From assembly GCF_040783975.1 (NCBI RefSeq), contig NZ_CP160631.1, positions 2,480,001 to 2,544,000 on the forward strand: 64,000 bases of DNA. The letters are read 5' to 3'. Positions within the stretch are counted from its first letter, which is position 1. Each line of letters begins with the position of its first letter. This document shows, in pieces, positions 9,624 through 17,768 of this stretch. The DNA is from Pantoea sp. Ep11b. Lineage in GTDB: Bacteria > Pseudomonadota > Gammaproteobacteria > Enterobacterales > Enterobacteriaceae. Both the position numbers and the translations under genes were made by a program. Below the pieces are notes generated by a model. That model saw only the letters and a program-made list of their open reading frames with translations. It made no database searches and was not told the DNA's origin.

Positions 9624-10040
9624 ATGCATGAAATAACGAATCCCTGTGTCAGCTGTGGCGCCTGCTGCGCCCATTTCCGCGTCTCTTTTTACTGGGCCGA
9701 AGCCGATGATGCTGGCGGACTGGTGCCAACCCACTTAACCGAACCACTGAGCCTGTTGATGCGCAATATGCGGGGGACGAACGATCGCACGCCCCGCTGC
9801 GTCGCTCTTGAGGGCGAAATCGGTGGCTGTGTCTCCTGCGGGATTTATGAGCAACGTCCGACGCCCTGTCGGGAGTTTGCCATGTCTGGTGAGGCGGGCA
9901 TTCCTAACGAAGCCTGCGATCGCGCCCGCGCCCGTTATGGTCTTCCTGCGCTTTTTGCGCCTTCTTTACCTGATATGACAGAAAGTTATGCCACGGCGGG
10001 TGCCCGCGAGCTGCCAGAACATGTACAATCGCCGGGTTAA
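9624..10040 (+). CDS. ykgJ: YkgJ-type cysteine-cluster protein
   Basis: A 138-residue protein of the CxxCxxCC zinc/iron-chelating family. The N-terminus reads [17 protein letters not shown], and further cysteines occur in [18 protein letters not shown]. The order of these clusters and the final [11 protein letters not shown] segment agree with E. coli YkgJ as I recall it, though here the C-terminal tail is longer. The biochemical role is unknown; a metal or Fe-S site is inferred from the cysteines. The ATG follows the G-rich AGGGGCGGG. Confidence 0.75.
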   Translation: MHEITNPCVSCGACCAHFRVSFYWAEADDAGGLVPTHLTEPLSLLMRNMRGTNDRTPRCVALEGEIGGCVSCGIYEQRPTPCREFAMSGEAGIPNEACDRARARYGLPALFAPSLPDMTESYATAGARELPEHVQSPG

Positions 10041-10049
10041 TTAACCCGG
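10032..10049. repeat. Perfect 18-bp palindrome at the end of the ykgJ-like gene
   Basis: CCGGGTTAATTAACCCGG is fully symmetrical. It overlaps the ykgJ-like stop codon and ends seven bases before the yciC ribosome-binding site. As RNA it would form a 7-bp stem with an AATT loop. No T-tract follows beyond TT, so it is either a weak terminator or a protein- or RNA-level control site for yciC. Confidence 0.6.
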
Positions 10050-10067
10050 TTCCTCCAAGGAGTGTAC

Positions 10068-10802
10068 ATGTCTATCACGGCCAGCTCGTTATACCGTGAC
10101 ACAGGAAATTTTGCGCGTCATCAACTGGCTACGTTGCTGTTGCTGTCGCTGCTGACCGCTTTTATTACCGTTATGCTGGTGCATGTGCTGACACCCGGTG
10201 CCGACCAGATGGCCATACTCCAGCAGAGTGACGTCAGCGCCAGTTCGCTGTTTGAGATGGTGCAGAATATGTCTCCGGAGCAGCAGCAGGTCCTGCTGCA
10301 CGCCTCGGCTGCCAGCACCTTTGCGGCGCTGATGGGCAATACGCTGCTGCTGGGCGGCATGCTCTGCCTGATCCCGCTGGTCTCTTCCGGCCAGCGTGTC
10401 AGCGCGCTGCGGGCAATTGGCGCCTCCGTGCCAATGCTGCCTAAACTGCTGCTGCTCACCTTCCTGATGACGCTGGTGGCGCAACTGGGCTTTATGGTGC
10501 TGGTAGTGCCAGGGATTCTGCTGACCATGCTGCTGTCGCTGGCGCCGGTAATGGTGGCCCGTGAGAAAATGGGCGTCTTTGCCGCCATGCGCGCCAGCAT
10601 GCGGATGGCGTGGAAGAACGTGAAGCTGATTGCGCCCGCGATCCTGCTCTGGCTGCTGGCCAAAGTTGTGGTGATGCTGTTCTTCTCGTCGCTGACTGTG
10701 TTACCGCTTAATGTCTCATCGGTGATTTTCACCGCAGCGGGTAATCTGGTTTCGGCGATGTTGATTATCTATCTCTATCGTCTCTATATGCTGTTACGTT
10801 GA
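10068..10802 (+). CDS. yciC: YciC, UPF0259 inner-membrane protein
   Basis: A 244-residue polytopic membrane protein with about six hydrophobic segments, matching E. coli YciC (247 aa) including NMSPEQQQ and [13 protein letters not shown]. The function is not established. AAGGAG at 10057-10062 is five bases before the ATG at 10068; a GTG at 10062 in the same frame overlaps that site and is unlikely. It precedes yciB, the order seen in E. coli. Confidence 0.93.
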   Translation: MSITASSLYRDTGNFARHQLATLLLLSLLTAFITVMLVHVLTPGADQMAILQQSDVSASSLFEMVQNMSPEQQQVLLHASAASTFAALMGNTLLLGGMLCLIPLVSSGQRVSALRAIGASVPMLPKLLLLTFLMTLVAQLGFMVLVVPGILLTMLLSLAPVMVAREKMGVFAAMRASMRMAWKNVKLIAPAILLWLLAKVVVMLFFSSLTVLPLNVSSVIFTAAGNLVSAMLIIYLYRLYMLLR

Positions 10803-10853
10803 TTCGCGATCTGCCCCCGGGCAGATCCGCAGCCAACTCTGAATGGAAAAACT

Positions 10854-11393
10854 ATGAAGCAGCTACTCGACTTTCTTCCCCTGGTGGTTTTTTTCATCTT
10901 CTACAAGCTGTATGACATCTTTGTAGCTTCCGGCGCACTGATCGTCGCCACCGGCCTGGCGCTGGTCGTCAGCTGGGTGCTCTATCGTAAGCTGGAAAAG
11001 ATGACGATTTTCACCTTTGTGCTGGTGGCCGTGTTTGGCACCCTGACGCTGGTATTCCACAACGATGAGTTCATTAAGTGGAAAGTTACCGTGATCTACA
11101 GCCTGTTTGCCGCCGCCCTGCTCTACAGCCAGTGGTTTATGCAGCAGACCCTGATTCAGCGTATGCTGGGCAAAGAGCTGCAGCTGCCCGACGCTGTCTG
11201 GCGACGGCTCAATATTGCCTGGGCGCTGTTCTTTCTCATCTGCGGCCTGGTGAATATCTATGTCGCCTTTTGGTTATCACAGGCCTTCTGGGTTAACTTC
11301 AAAGTTTTCGGTCTTTCCGGCCTGACGCTCCTGTTTACCCTGCTCAGTGGGCTCTATATCTGGCGACAGATGCCGCAGCAGGAACAAAAATAA
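10854..11393 (+). CDS. yciB: YciB, inner-membrane septation/envelope protein
   Basis: A 179-residue integral membrane protein (IspZ/septation protein A family) with about five hydrophobic helices. [14 protein letters not shown] at the start and [12 protein letters not shown] in the middle are family signatures. E. coli YciB interacts with cell-division and elongation proteins and affects envelope synthesis. It follows yciC by 51 bp and is closed by a strong hairpin. Confidence 0.95.
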   Translation: MKQLLDFLPLVVFFIFYKLYDIFVASGALIVATGLALVVSWVLYRKLEKMTIFTFVLVAVFGTLTLVFHNDEFIKWKVTVIYSLFAAALLYSQWFMQQTLIQRMLGKELQLPDAVWRRLNIAWALFFLICGLVNIYVAFWLSQAFWVNFKVFGLSGLTLLFTLLSGLYIWRQMPQQEQK

Positions 11394-11400
11394 TGACGCA

Positions 11401-11424
11401 GCCCGGTTCGCCGGGCATTTTTTT
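11401..11424 (+). terminator. Terminator of yciC-yciB
   Basis: GCCCGG-TTCG-CCGGGC (11401-11416) followed by ATTTTTTT. Confidence 0.9.
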
Positions 11425-11452
11425 AGCACTAACCTGCAAATAAGTGGACGCA

Positions 11453-11875
11453 ATGGACGAAAAACATAAATTGCCGCAAGGCGAAATGGTGCTGCGTACG
11501 CTCGCCATGCCGGCAGATACCAACGCCAACGGTGATATTTTTGGCGGCTGGCTGATGTCACAGATGGATATGGGCGGCGCAATTCTGGCTAAAGAGATTG
11601 CAGAAGGCCGCGTGGTGACCGTGCGGGTCGATGGCATGTCATTCATGAAACCGGTCGCGGTGGGCGACGTGGTGAGCTGCCATGCGAGCTGCATCCGCAC
11701 CGGCAACAGCTCCATGACGATTAACGTCGAAGTGTGGATCAAAAAGGTGTCGTCTGAGCCGATCGGTCAGACTTACTGTGCCACGGAAGCGGTATTCATC
11801 TACGTGGCTGTCGATAACGAGGGCAAATCGCGCCCTCTGCCCGCCGGTCGCGCCAATCAGCCCGCAGGCGAGTGA
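11453..11875 (+). CDS. yciA: Acyl-CoA thioesterase YciA
   Basis: A 140-residue hot-dog-fold thioesterase that hydrolyses a broad range of acyl-CoAs. The family motif PADTNANGDIFGGWLMSQMD contains the catalytic Asp region. The ATG at 11453 fits the E. coli start; a GTG nine bases upstream is in frame, but it lies within the likely ribosome-binding site AAGTGG. It converges on tonB. Confidence 0.95.
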   Translation: MDEKHKLPQGEMVLRTLAMPADTNANGDIFGGWLMSQMDMGGAILAKEIAEGRVVTVRVDGMSFMKPVAVGDVVSCHASCIRTGNSSMTINVEVWIKKVSSEPIGQTYCATEAVFIYVAVDNEGKSRPLPAGRANQPAGE

Positions 11876-11880
11876 GTGAC

Positions 11881-11904
11881 GGGTCAGCCCTGGCGGTCTG
11901 ACCC
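11881..11904. terminator. Hairpin between converging yciA and tonB
   Basis: GGGTCAG and CTGACCC pair across a ten-base loop just after the yciA stop. No clear T-tract follows on either strand, so termination here is only probable. Confidence 0.5.
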
Positions 11905-11910
11905 CCGCGC

Positions 11911-12672
11911 TTATTCGATACTGGCTCCGCCATTGATTTTGAACACGATATTCATGGTCATACCCTGCGCAGGACGGCCGCTCTGGTAGCGCCACGTTTT
12001 CATCGCCTGCTTAACGGTCCGTTCGAACATGTTCGCCGGCTGCGCGGAGAGAATGTCGATATTATCGACCCGTCCGTCACTGTCTACATCAAACTTCACC
12101 CTGACGCGCCCCTCTATCCGCAGGGCAAACGCGCGCGGTGGATAGCCCGGCTTGCTGATGCTTAAAGCTTTCGGTCCCGTTGACGCAGAGGCGCCGGGTG
12201 ACGGCGTGGCTTGTGGCGCGGCGGCCGGCTTCTTCTCTTCAGAGGGTCTCTTTTGCTGGAAAGGATTGGCCTGCGGTTTGTTCTCCTGACGCGGCTTCAC
12301 CTCGCGCACTGGCTGCCGGTGCTCAGGTTTGGGTTTAGGTTTTGGTTTAGGTTCAGCCTTCGGCTTTGGCTTTGGTGCAGGTTCAGGCTTCGGTATCGGC
12401 ACCGGCTCCGCCTTTGGCGGTTCCGGAGCTGGCTGCGGTTCCGGTATCGGTTCAGGCTGGGGTTGCGGTTCCGGTGGCGCGACTGCTGTGGGCGCGGGCT
12501 GAATGTCCGGTGCCACCATGGTAACGCTGATGGGCTGCGATGCCTCAGGTACCGTGATCTCCTGCCCGAACGACGCGTAGAGAATTCCGGCAATCACGGC
12601 CCCATGCAGGATGACGGACAGCAGCATGGAGACAGACGTGCGTTTAGGTAGTGGCATAGTCAGCGTGGTCAT
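11911..12672 (-). CDS. tonB: TonB energy-transduction protein
   Basis: A 253-residue protein that couples the ExbB-ExbD proton channel to outer-membrane siderophore and cobalamin receptors. An N-terminal membrane anchor (about residues 14-34) contains the conserved Ser-His face, with His23 equal to His20 of E. coli. A long periplasmic spacer of Glu-Pro then Lys-Pro repeats spans about 60-125. The C-terminal domain has [12 protein letters not shown] and FKING. I chose the ATG at 12672; an in-frame ATG at 12657 is an alternative, and neither has a strong ribosome-binding site. Confidence 0.95.
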   Translation of the reverse strand: MTTLTMPLPKRTSVSMLLSVILHGAVIAGILYASFGQEITVPEASQPISVTMVAPDIQPAPTAVAPPEPQPQPEPIPEPQPAPEPPKAEPVPIPKPEPAPKPKPKAEPKPKPKPKPEHRQPVREVKPRQENKPQANPFQQKRPSEEKKPAAAPQATPSPGASASTGPKALSISKPGYPPRAFALRIEGRVRVKFDVDSDGRVDNIDILSAQPANMFERTVKQAMKTWRYQSGRPAQGMTMNIVFKINGGASIE

Positions 12673-12710
12673 AACGGTCGCAGTAATTGAGTGAAGCCGC
12701 AATTTTAAAT

Positions 12711-12729
12711 GCAAATAGCAATCAGTTTC
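12711..12729 (-). promoter_or_regulatory. Possible Fur box upstream of tonB
   Basis: Counted by eye, 12 of 19 positions match the Fur consensus GATAATGATAATCATTATC. E. coli tonB is Fur-repressed, so a site is expected here, but the match is only moderate. Confidence 0.35.
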
Positions 12730-12869
12730 AATAACTCCCACTCTCCGCTCTGCATAAAAGCGCTTTTTAGCCCTTTATGCTGAGCCCTGCACTGCCCACA
12801 GGTTTCGTTTGCACTCTGCCTGACGATCCCTTAACGTGTTGCGAAATTCTGAATACTGGGAGTTACTGA

Positions 12870-13166
12870 GTGCTTTACGTCATTTATGCAGAAGATACTG
12901 CAGATTCACTGGAAAAGCGTAATGCCGTCCGCCCTGCCCATCTGGCCCGGCTTAAACTACTGCAGGAAGAGGGACGCCTGATTGTCGCCGGTCCGATGCC
13001 TGCGGTTGACAGTAACGATCCCGGCGTGGCGGGTTTTACCGGATCAACCGTGATTGCTGAATTCCCGTCGCTGGAAGCCGCACAATCCTGGGCGCAGGAT
13101 GACCCCTATTTTGCGGCGGGTGTGTACGCCCAGGTGTCGGTTAAGCCGTTCAAACGCGTCTTCTGA
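12870..13166 (+). CDS. yciI: YciI-family protein
   Basis: A 98-residue dimeric ferredoxin-like-fold protein nearly identical in layout to E. coli Yci[10 protein letters not shown] (His24) and the [12 protein letters not shown] segment form the putative active-site cleft. No enzymatic role is established. The start is a GTG at 12870 with GGGAG seven bases before it, which gives the family length; no ATG fits. A long hairpin terminates it. Confidence 0.93.
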   Translation: MLYVIYAEDTADSLEKRNAVRPAHLARLKLLQEEGRLIVAGPMPAVDSNDPGVAGFTGSTVIAEFPSLEAAQSWAQDDPYFAAGVYAQVSVKPFKRVF

Positions 13167-13181
13167 CCGTCAGCGGGCTGT

Positions 13182-13223
13182 AAAAATGGCTTCTGTGTCT
13201 GACACAGGAGCCATTTTTCTTTG
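13182..13223 (+). terminator. yciI terminator
   Basis: A stem of up to 18 bp (AAAAATGGCTTCTGTG and its complement at 13201-13218, one G-U pair) followed by TTTTTCTTT. Confidence 0.85.
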
Positions 13224-13246
13224 GGTCAGGGTCAGGGTCAGGGTAA
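13223..13246 (+). repeat. GGGTCA hexamer tandem repeat
   Basis: Three exact GGGTCA units (13223-13240) and a fourth GGGTAA occupy the leader of the following small ORF, ending nine bases before its ATG. Confidence 0.85.
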
Positions 13247-13254
13247 GAGAAAAG

Positions 13255-13440
13255 ATGCAGAGTGTGATTATCGGTTTACTGGCGATTATCGCTGTATTGA
13301 CTGGCGGTGCCGTTTATCTCTGGCGGACGCGGGGCTGGCGGAAGAGTAAGCAGTGGATTGTGATGCTGATTGTACTGGCGGCAGCATTGCAGATGGTTAA
13401 CGTCACGCTGATGCTGAACGCGCAACGCCTGTTGGGATAA
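13255..13440 (+). CDS. Small two-helix membrane protein, unrecognised
   Basis: A 61-residue ORF starting MQSVIIGLLAIIAV. It has two hydrophobic segments (about 3-22 and 35-53) joined by a basic turn WRTRGWRKSK, as expected for a small inner-membrane protein with the loop in the cytoplasm. AAGAGA lies a few bases before the ATG. I do not recognise a family. In E. coli kch occupies this position between yciI and yciY, and no kch is present here. A longer in-frame ORF runs back to 13054, but it passes through yciI in another frame and through the terminator, so the short form is preferred. Confidence 0.6.
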   Translation: MQSVIIGLLAIIAVLTGGAVYLWRTRGWRKSKQWIVMLIVLAAALQMVNVTLMLNAQRLLG

Positions 13441-13627
13441 TAGTCACTGAGACAAGCCGTATGAAAAGGTGATTGCGAACTGAACCTGCTGCTGACATTT
13501 CCGGCATACTGTCACTCACGAGCAGAGGCAGAGACGGAATGCGCGTTAAAAGGCAGCGACCGGTTATGTCAGCTTAGCGGGCCAGGTCGCGGTTACTGAC
13601 CGCCCTGGCTCTGCCGCTACGCGCTGA

Positions 13628-13870
13628 TTAACCACGATCCAGGATCAGGCCAATCAGTTCGTGATAATGCTGCTCTTCTTCGACGCTGGTCACATGCTGC
13701 AGGCGTTTGATCAGTTTTGAGCAGATAGCCTTGCGGTTAAGAGTGCGGCCTGAACCAATGATCTCAGCAACGACTGAACCCAGAATCGCCTGCTGTGAAG
13801 GCTGCGCAGCGCTGTGCAGATAGGCAGAGATATCAGATACTGAAGCGGGGATACGCGTGTTAGTCTGCAT
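13628..13870 (-). CDS. YmgB/AriR-like biofilm and acid-resistance regulator family protein
   Basis: An 80-residue helical protein. The segment ILGSVVAEIIGSGRTLNRKAICSKLI followed by a helix resembles the Ymg family (YmgB/AriR, about 88 aa in E. coli), small dimeric proteins linked to biofilm formation and acid stress, some of which act on the Rcs phosphorelay. The ATG at 13870 has GAGGT five bases upstream. The assignment rests on recalled family pattern rather than alignment. It stands alone here, not in a ycgZ-ymgABC operon. Confidence 0.65.
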   Translation of the reverse strand: MQTNTRIPASVSDISAYLHSAAQPSQQAILGSVVAEIIGSGRTLNRKAICSKLIKRLQHVTSVEEEQHYHELIGLILDRG

Positions 13871-14174
13871 AATAGACCTCAAAGTGTTTAGTTAAGTTTG
13901 CTCACCGATAGGGTAAAGTTATACAACAACACCTCTATTGTACAGGTATTTCGCCAGAAAATTCCTGAAAGCCTGAGCTAATCTTAATAAAACCCTGAAT
14001 AACATCCACTTAAACTAATGTAAAGTTGTACAAGTTTTCGGTATTGTCCTGTACATCCCCCGTTCGCCTCCTCTTTTTGCGTTAAAAAACGATCTCTCTA
14101 TCATTTTTTCAGTCACGAAGAGGAATTTTCTGGCAGAGCTGTCTACATTTGGATCTTATGAGTTAATCCTCTGA
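13871..14174. other. Gene-free region with TGTACA-type motifs
   Basis: A 304-bp A+T-rich stretch between two divergent small genes. It contains TTGTACAGG (13938-13946), the palindrome TTGTACAA (14026-14033) and CCTGTACA (14049-14056), plus TATACAAC near 13922. These look like half-sites of a dyad-binding regulator. No gene is visible. Confidence 0.5.
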
Positions 14175-14522
14175 ATGGATGCGCATTGCAGTCGCGACTT
14201 AATTATGCATAAAACTTATCCTGGCCAGACCCTTACGCTGTTTCAGCCACTGCTGTCATGTCTTGCAGCGATTGCTGACCCTAAGATTGAAGTGATGAGC
14301 GGTTATCCGGCGCATTGCTCGGCGTGGCTGACGATCTACTATCAGCGAAAATCGGGACGCTGGTCCTGTGAATGGTACGATCGGCCGGGTTGTCGCCGGC
14401 CAGCGGCGCTGGGTGACAGGATGGTGTGTCTGATGCATGAGGTCAGCGACCGGGGGGCTACGCAGCAGGAGCACCTGATGGCGCGACGCCTGCTGGCCGA
14501 AGCGGGATTTATGGAAGCCTGA
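14175..14522 (+). CDS. Hypothetical protein, unrecognised
   Basis: An open frame of 115 codons, or 105 if it starts at the ATG at 14205 (MHKTYPGQTLTL). It is rich in Trp, Cys and Arg in the middle (SGRWSCEWYDRPGCRRP) and has a helical C-terminus (HLMARRLLAEAGFMEA). No signal peptide or membrane segment is evident. Neither start has a convincing ribosome-binding site. Codon use resembles neighbouring genes and no large ORF competes on the other strand, so it may be real, but I do not recognise it. Confidence 0.45.
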   Translation: MDAHCSRDLIMHKTYPGQTLTLFQPLLSCLAAIADPKIEVMSGYPAHCSAWLTIYYQRKSGRWSCEWYDRPGCRRPAALGDRMVCLMHEVSDRGATQQEHLMARRLLAEAGFMEA

Positions 14523-14560
14523 CGAAGCGGTTATCGTCAGGCACCCCGCACCGGGTGAGG

Positions 14561-14734
14561 CTAGACCATCTGCGTAATAAACAGAATCGAGCGACGCTGC
14601 TGCTGTGCCAGCTGGTGGCGAATGCAGTGAATACGCTTATATCGTCGTGACTGCCCTTCCAGCCAGCGTGAACGGCGACGATGAACCTGTCTCAGCATTC
14701 TCCAGCGCGCCACTTCATTTCTGCTTCTTTTCAT
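14561..14734 (-). CDS. yciY: YciY-family small basic protein
   Basis: A 57-residue ORF read leftward from an ATG at 14734, with GAGGAAG just upstream. It begins MKRSRNEVARWRMLRQ and contains RSRWLEGQSRR; both length and sequence match E. coli YciY (57 aa), which also lies next to clsA. It is strongly basic, with about a quarter Arg/Lys, and has no known function. Its start faces clsA, so a shared divergent promoter region is likely. Confidence 0.88.
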   Translation of the reverse strand: MKRSRNEVARWRMLRQVHRRRSRWLEGQSRRYKRIHCIRHQLAQQQRRSILFITQMV

Positions 14735-14893
14735 CACTTCCTCTCTGACATCGGATCCGCGTGGGCATTATAGAGATCTCTGTGCGAATGCCAAATCCGA
14801 TTGCCCGCCCGGCGAGTCCAGGATAAAAGGTTTCGTTAGTACGCTTCTGCACGTAAACTTGCCAGACGAAAGCGCGAACGGGATGTCCACTTT

Positions 14894-16354
14894 ATGACCA
14901 CTTTTTATACGCTCATCAGCTGGTTGCTGCTGTTTGGATACTGGCTGCTGATTGCCGGTGTCACCCTGCGCATTCTGATGAAACGCCGGGCCGTAACATC
15001 TGCGATGGCCTGGCTGCTGGTGATCTATATCCTGCCGCTGGTAGGTATTATCGCTTATCTCTCTTTTGGCGAACTGCATCTGGGTAAACGTCGCGCGGAG
15101 CGCGCACGCACTATGTGGCCGTCAACCGCCCGCTGGCTCAACGATCTCAAACAGTGCCGTGAAATCTTCGCCACCGAGCACAGCGACGTGGCGCGTTCGC
15201 TGTTTGAGCTCTGCTACCATCGGCAGGGGATCGCCGGGGTCAAGGGCAATCAGCTCCAGTTGCTGACCAGCTCTGACGATGTGATGCAGGCGCTGATCCG
15301 CGATATCCAGCTGGCCCGCCACAATATCGAGATGGTCTTCTATATCTGGCATCCCGGTGGCCTGGCGGATGAGGTGGCGGAATCTCTGATGGCCGCCTCA
15401 CGCCGGGGTGTGCATTGCCGTTTGCTGCTCGACTCCGCAGGCAGCGTGAACTTTTTCCGCAGCCCCTGGGCGGGCATGATGCGCAATGCCGGTATCGATG
15501 TGGTGGAAGCGCTGCAGGTGAGCCTGCTGCGCGTGTTCCTGCGCCGAATGGACCTGCGTCAGCACCGTAAAATCGTCCTGATCGACAACTACATCGCCTA
15601 CACCGGCAGCATGAACCTGGTCGATCCGCGCTTCTTCAAGCAGAGCGCAGGCGTCGGCCAGTGGATCGATTTGATGGCGCGAATGGAAGGCCCGGTGGCA
15701 ACCGCGATGGGGATTGTCTTCAGCTGCGACTGGGAGATCGAAACCGGTAAACGTATTCTGCCACCGCCGCCCGATCGCAATATCATGCCGTTTGAACAGG
15801 AGAGCGGCCACACCGTACAGGTGATCGCCTCCGGTCCCGGCTTCCCGGAAGATATGATCCACCAGGCGCTGCTGACGGCGGTCTATTCGGCGCGAGAGCA
15901 GCTGATCATGACCACACCCTACTTTGTGCCCAGCGACGACCTGCTGCATGCCATCTGCACAGCGGCGCAGCGCGGCGTCAGTGTCAGCGTCATTATCCCG
16001 CGCAACAATGACTCTCTGCTGGTGGGCTGGGCCAGCCGCGCCTTCTTCAGCGAGCTGCTGGAAGCCGGTGTAAAAATTTATCAGTTTGAAGATGGCCTGC
16101 TGCACACCAAGAGCGTGCTGGTCGACGGACAACTGAGCCTGGTAGGAACCGTAAACCTCGATATGCGCAGTTTATGGCTGAACTTTGAAGTCACGCTGGT
16201 GGTGGATGATGCGGGCTTTGGCAGCGACCTGGCCTGTGTACAGGATGATTATATTGCCCGTTCCCGCCTGCTGGATGGCAAGCGCTGGGCAAAACGTGCC
16301 TGGTGGCAGCGCATCGTCGAACGACTGTTTTACTTCTTCAGCCCTTTACTGTAA
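14894..16354 (+). CDS. clsA: Cardiolipin synthase A
   Basis: A 486-residue phospholipase-D-superfamily enzyme that condenses two phosphatidylglycerols to cardiolipin at the inner membrane. Two N-terminal membrane helices (about 3-28 and 36-58) are followed by two HKD motifs: His224-Lys226-Asp231 and His404-Lys406-Asp411, the same numbering as E. coli ClsA. All catalytic residues are present. Confidence 0.97.
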   Translation: MTTFYTLISWLLLFGYWLLIAGVTLRILMKRRAVTSAMAWLLVIYILPLVGIIAYLSFGELHLGKRRAERARTMWPSTARWLNDLKQCREIFATEHSDVARSLFELCYHRQGIAGVKGNQLQLLTSSDDVMQALIRDIQLARHNIEMVFYIWHPGGLADEVAESLMAASRRGVHCRLLLDSAGSVNFFRSPWAGMMRNAGIDVVEALQVSLLRVFLRRMDLRQHRKIVLIDNYIAYTGSMNLVDPRFFKQSAGVGQWIDLMARMEGPVATAMGIVFSCDWEIETGKRILPPPPDRNIMPFEQESGHTVQVIASGPGFPEDMIHQALLTAVYSAREQLIMTTPYFVPSDDLLHAICTAAQRGVSVSVIIPRNNDSLLVGWASRAFFSELLEAGVKIYQFEDGLLHTKSVLVDGQLSLVGTVNLDMRSLWLNFEVTLVVDDAGFGSDLACVQDDYIARSRLLDGKRWAKRAWWQRIVERLFYFFSPLL

Positions 16355-16399
16355 AACGAGCCAGATTGTGTAAATGGCCACAGGCCGACAGGACAGACT

Positions 16400-16723
16400 A
16401 TGGATTTAAATAATCGCCTTACCGAAGATGAAACGCTGGAACAAGCCTACGATATTTTTCTCGAACTGGCAGGCGACAACCTGGATCCGGCCGACATCAT
16501 TCTCTTCAATCTGCAGTTCGAAGAGCGCGGCGGCGCGGAGCTGTTCGACCCCTCTGAGGACTGGAAAGATCATGTCGATTTCGATCTGAACCCGGACTTC
16601 TTTGCCGAGGTGGTCATCGGGCTGGGTGAAGCGGACGGCGAACCGATTACCGACGTCTTTGCGCGCGTGCTGCTCTGCCGCGAGAAAGATCACAAGCTCT
16701 GTCACATCCTGTGGCGGGAGTAA
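16400..16723 (+). CDS. yciU: YciU, acidic DUF440 putative DNA-mimic protein
   Basis: A 107-residue, strongly acidic protein matching E. coli YciU (109 aa), starting [20 protein letters not shown] and containing [19 protein letters not shown]. The family (HI1450 type) is thought to imitate double-stranded DNA by surface charge; that role is from structural work on relatives, not shown by sequence. It lies 45 bp downstream of clsA and is probably co-transcribed. Confidence 0.93.
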   Translation: MDLNNRLTEDETLEQAYDIFLELAGDNLDPADIILFNLQFEERGGAELFDPSEDWKDHVDFDLNPDFFAEVVIGLGEADGEPITDVFARVLLCREKDHKLCHILWRE

Positions 16724-16735
16724 TCGCCAGATAAG

Positions 16736-16763
16736 AAAACGCCGGGCTTCTGCCCGGCGTTTT
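16736..16763. terminator. Bidirectional terminator between yciU and oppF
   Basis: AAAACGCCGGGC-TTCT-GCCCGGCGTTTT, a 12-bp perfect stem usable from both sides. Confidence 0.92.
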
Positions 16764-16766
16764 GCT

Positions 16767-17768
16767 TTACAGCGGGTCGACCTTGAGACAGGAGACCGCA
16801 TGGTGGAAACTGCCTTCCAGCAGTGGCCGGGTTTTGGCGCACTCCGGTCCGGCAATCGGGCAGCGGGTACGGAACACACAGCCTGACGGCGGATTGATTG
16901 GCGAGGGCAGCTCCCCTTCCAGCAGCTGAATCTGTTTATTCTTCTCCAGATCCGGATCGGGGATTGGCACGGCCGACATCAGCGCGCGGGTGTAAGGGTG
17001 CTGCGGATTGCTGTAGACCTCGTTATAGGTGCCCAGCTCCACCGCATGGCCCAGATACATTACCAGCACCCGGTCAGAGATGTGCTTCACCACTGCCAGA
17101 TCGTGGGCGATAAAGATCAGCGACAGCCCCATTTCACGCTGCAGCTGCTGCAGCAGGTTAACCACCTGTGCCTGAATCGAGACGTCCAGCGCGGAGACCG
17201 GCTCGTCACAGATAATCAGCTTCGGCTCCAGAATCAGGGCGCGGGCGATACCGATACGCTGGCACTGCCCACCCGAAAACTCGTGCGGATAGCGGTTAAT
17301 CAGGTTGGGCAGCAGCCCCACCTTCATCATCATATTTCTGACGCGCTCTTTGACCTCCTGACGCGCCATTTTCGGATGATAGGTTCTGAGCGGCTCCGCG
17401 ATGATATCGCCGATGGTCATACGCGGGTTCAGCGACGCCAGCGGGTCCTGGAAGATCATCTGGATATCGCTGCGCGCCTTGCGCCACTCCTCTTCGCTCT
17501 GGCCCAGCAGATCGCGCCCCAGCCAGGCGACACGGCCATCGGTTGCCTTAACCAGACCAATAATGGCGCGCGCCAGGGTCGATTTTCCGCAGCCTGACTC
17601 GCCCACCACGCCCAGGGTTTCCCCCTCATAAAGACGCAGGCTGACGCCATCGACCGCTTTCAGGGTCTTCGACGGCTGCCAGAACCACTGCTTGCCATCT
17701 TTGATATCGAAATGCACTTTGAGATCGGCGATTTCGAGTAACACTCTTTTTTCCGCTACGGTGCTCAT
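16767..17768 (-). CDS. oppF: Oligopeptide ABC transporter ATP-binding protein OppF
   Basis: A 333-residue ABC ATPase energising oligopeptide import together with OppD. Walker A GESGCGKST is at 56-64, signature FSGGQ at 164-168, Walker B LIICDEP at 184-190 and the switch His at 222. C-terminal cysteines 297, 303, 310 and 327 form the CVFRTRCP...C pattern seen in Opp/Dpp ATPases that can hold an Fe-S cluster. Its start overlaps the oppD stop by four bases (ATGA). Confidence 0.97.
   Translation of the reverse strand: MSTVAEKRVLLEIADLKVHFDIKDGKQWFWQPSKTLKAVDGVSLRLYEGETLGVVGESGCGKSTLARAIIGLVKATDGRVAWLGRDLLGQSEEEWRKARSDIQMIFQDPLASLNPRMTIGDIIAEPLRTYHPKMARQEVKERVRNMMMKVGLLPNLINRYPHEFSGGQCQRIGIARALILEPKLIICDEPVSALDVSIQAQVVNLLQQLQREMGLSLIFIAHDLAVVKHISDRVLVMYLGHAVELGTYNEVYSNPQHPYTRALMSAVPIPDPDLEKNKQIQLLEGELPSPINPPSGCVFRTRCPIAGPECAKTRPLLEGSFHHAVSCLKVDPL

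Noticed and set aside
12211..12651. ORF of 146 codons opposite tonB, rich in Arg, Leu and Trp
   Set aside because: It is the antisense image of the Pro-Lys/Pro-Glu repeats of TonB; the repetitive residues come from that.
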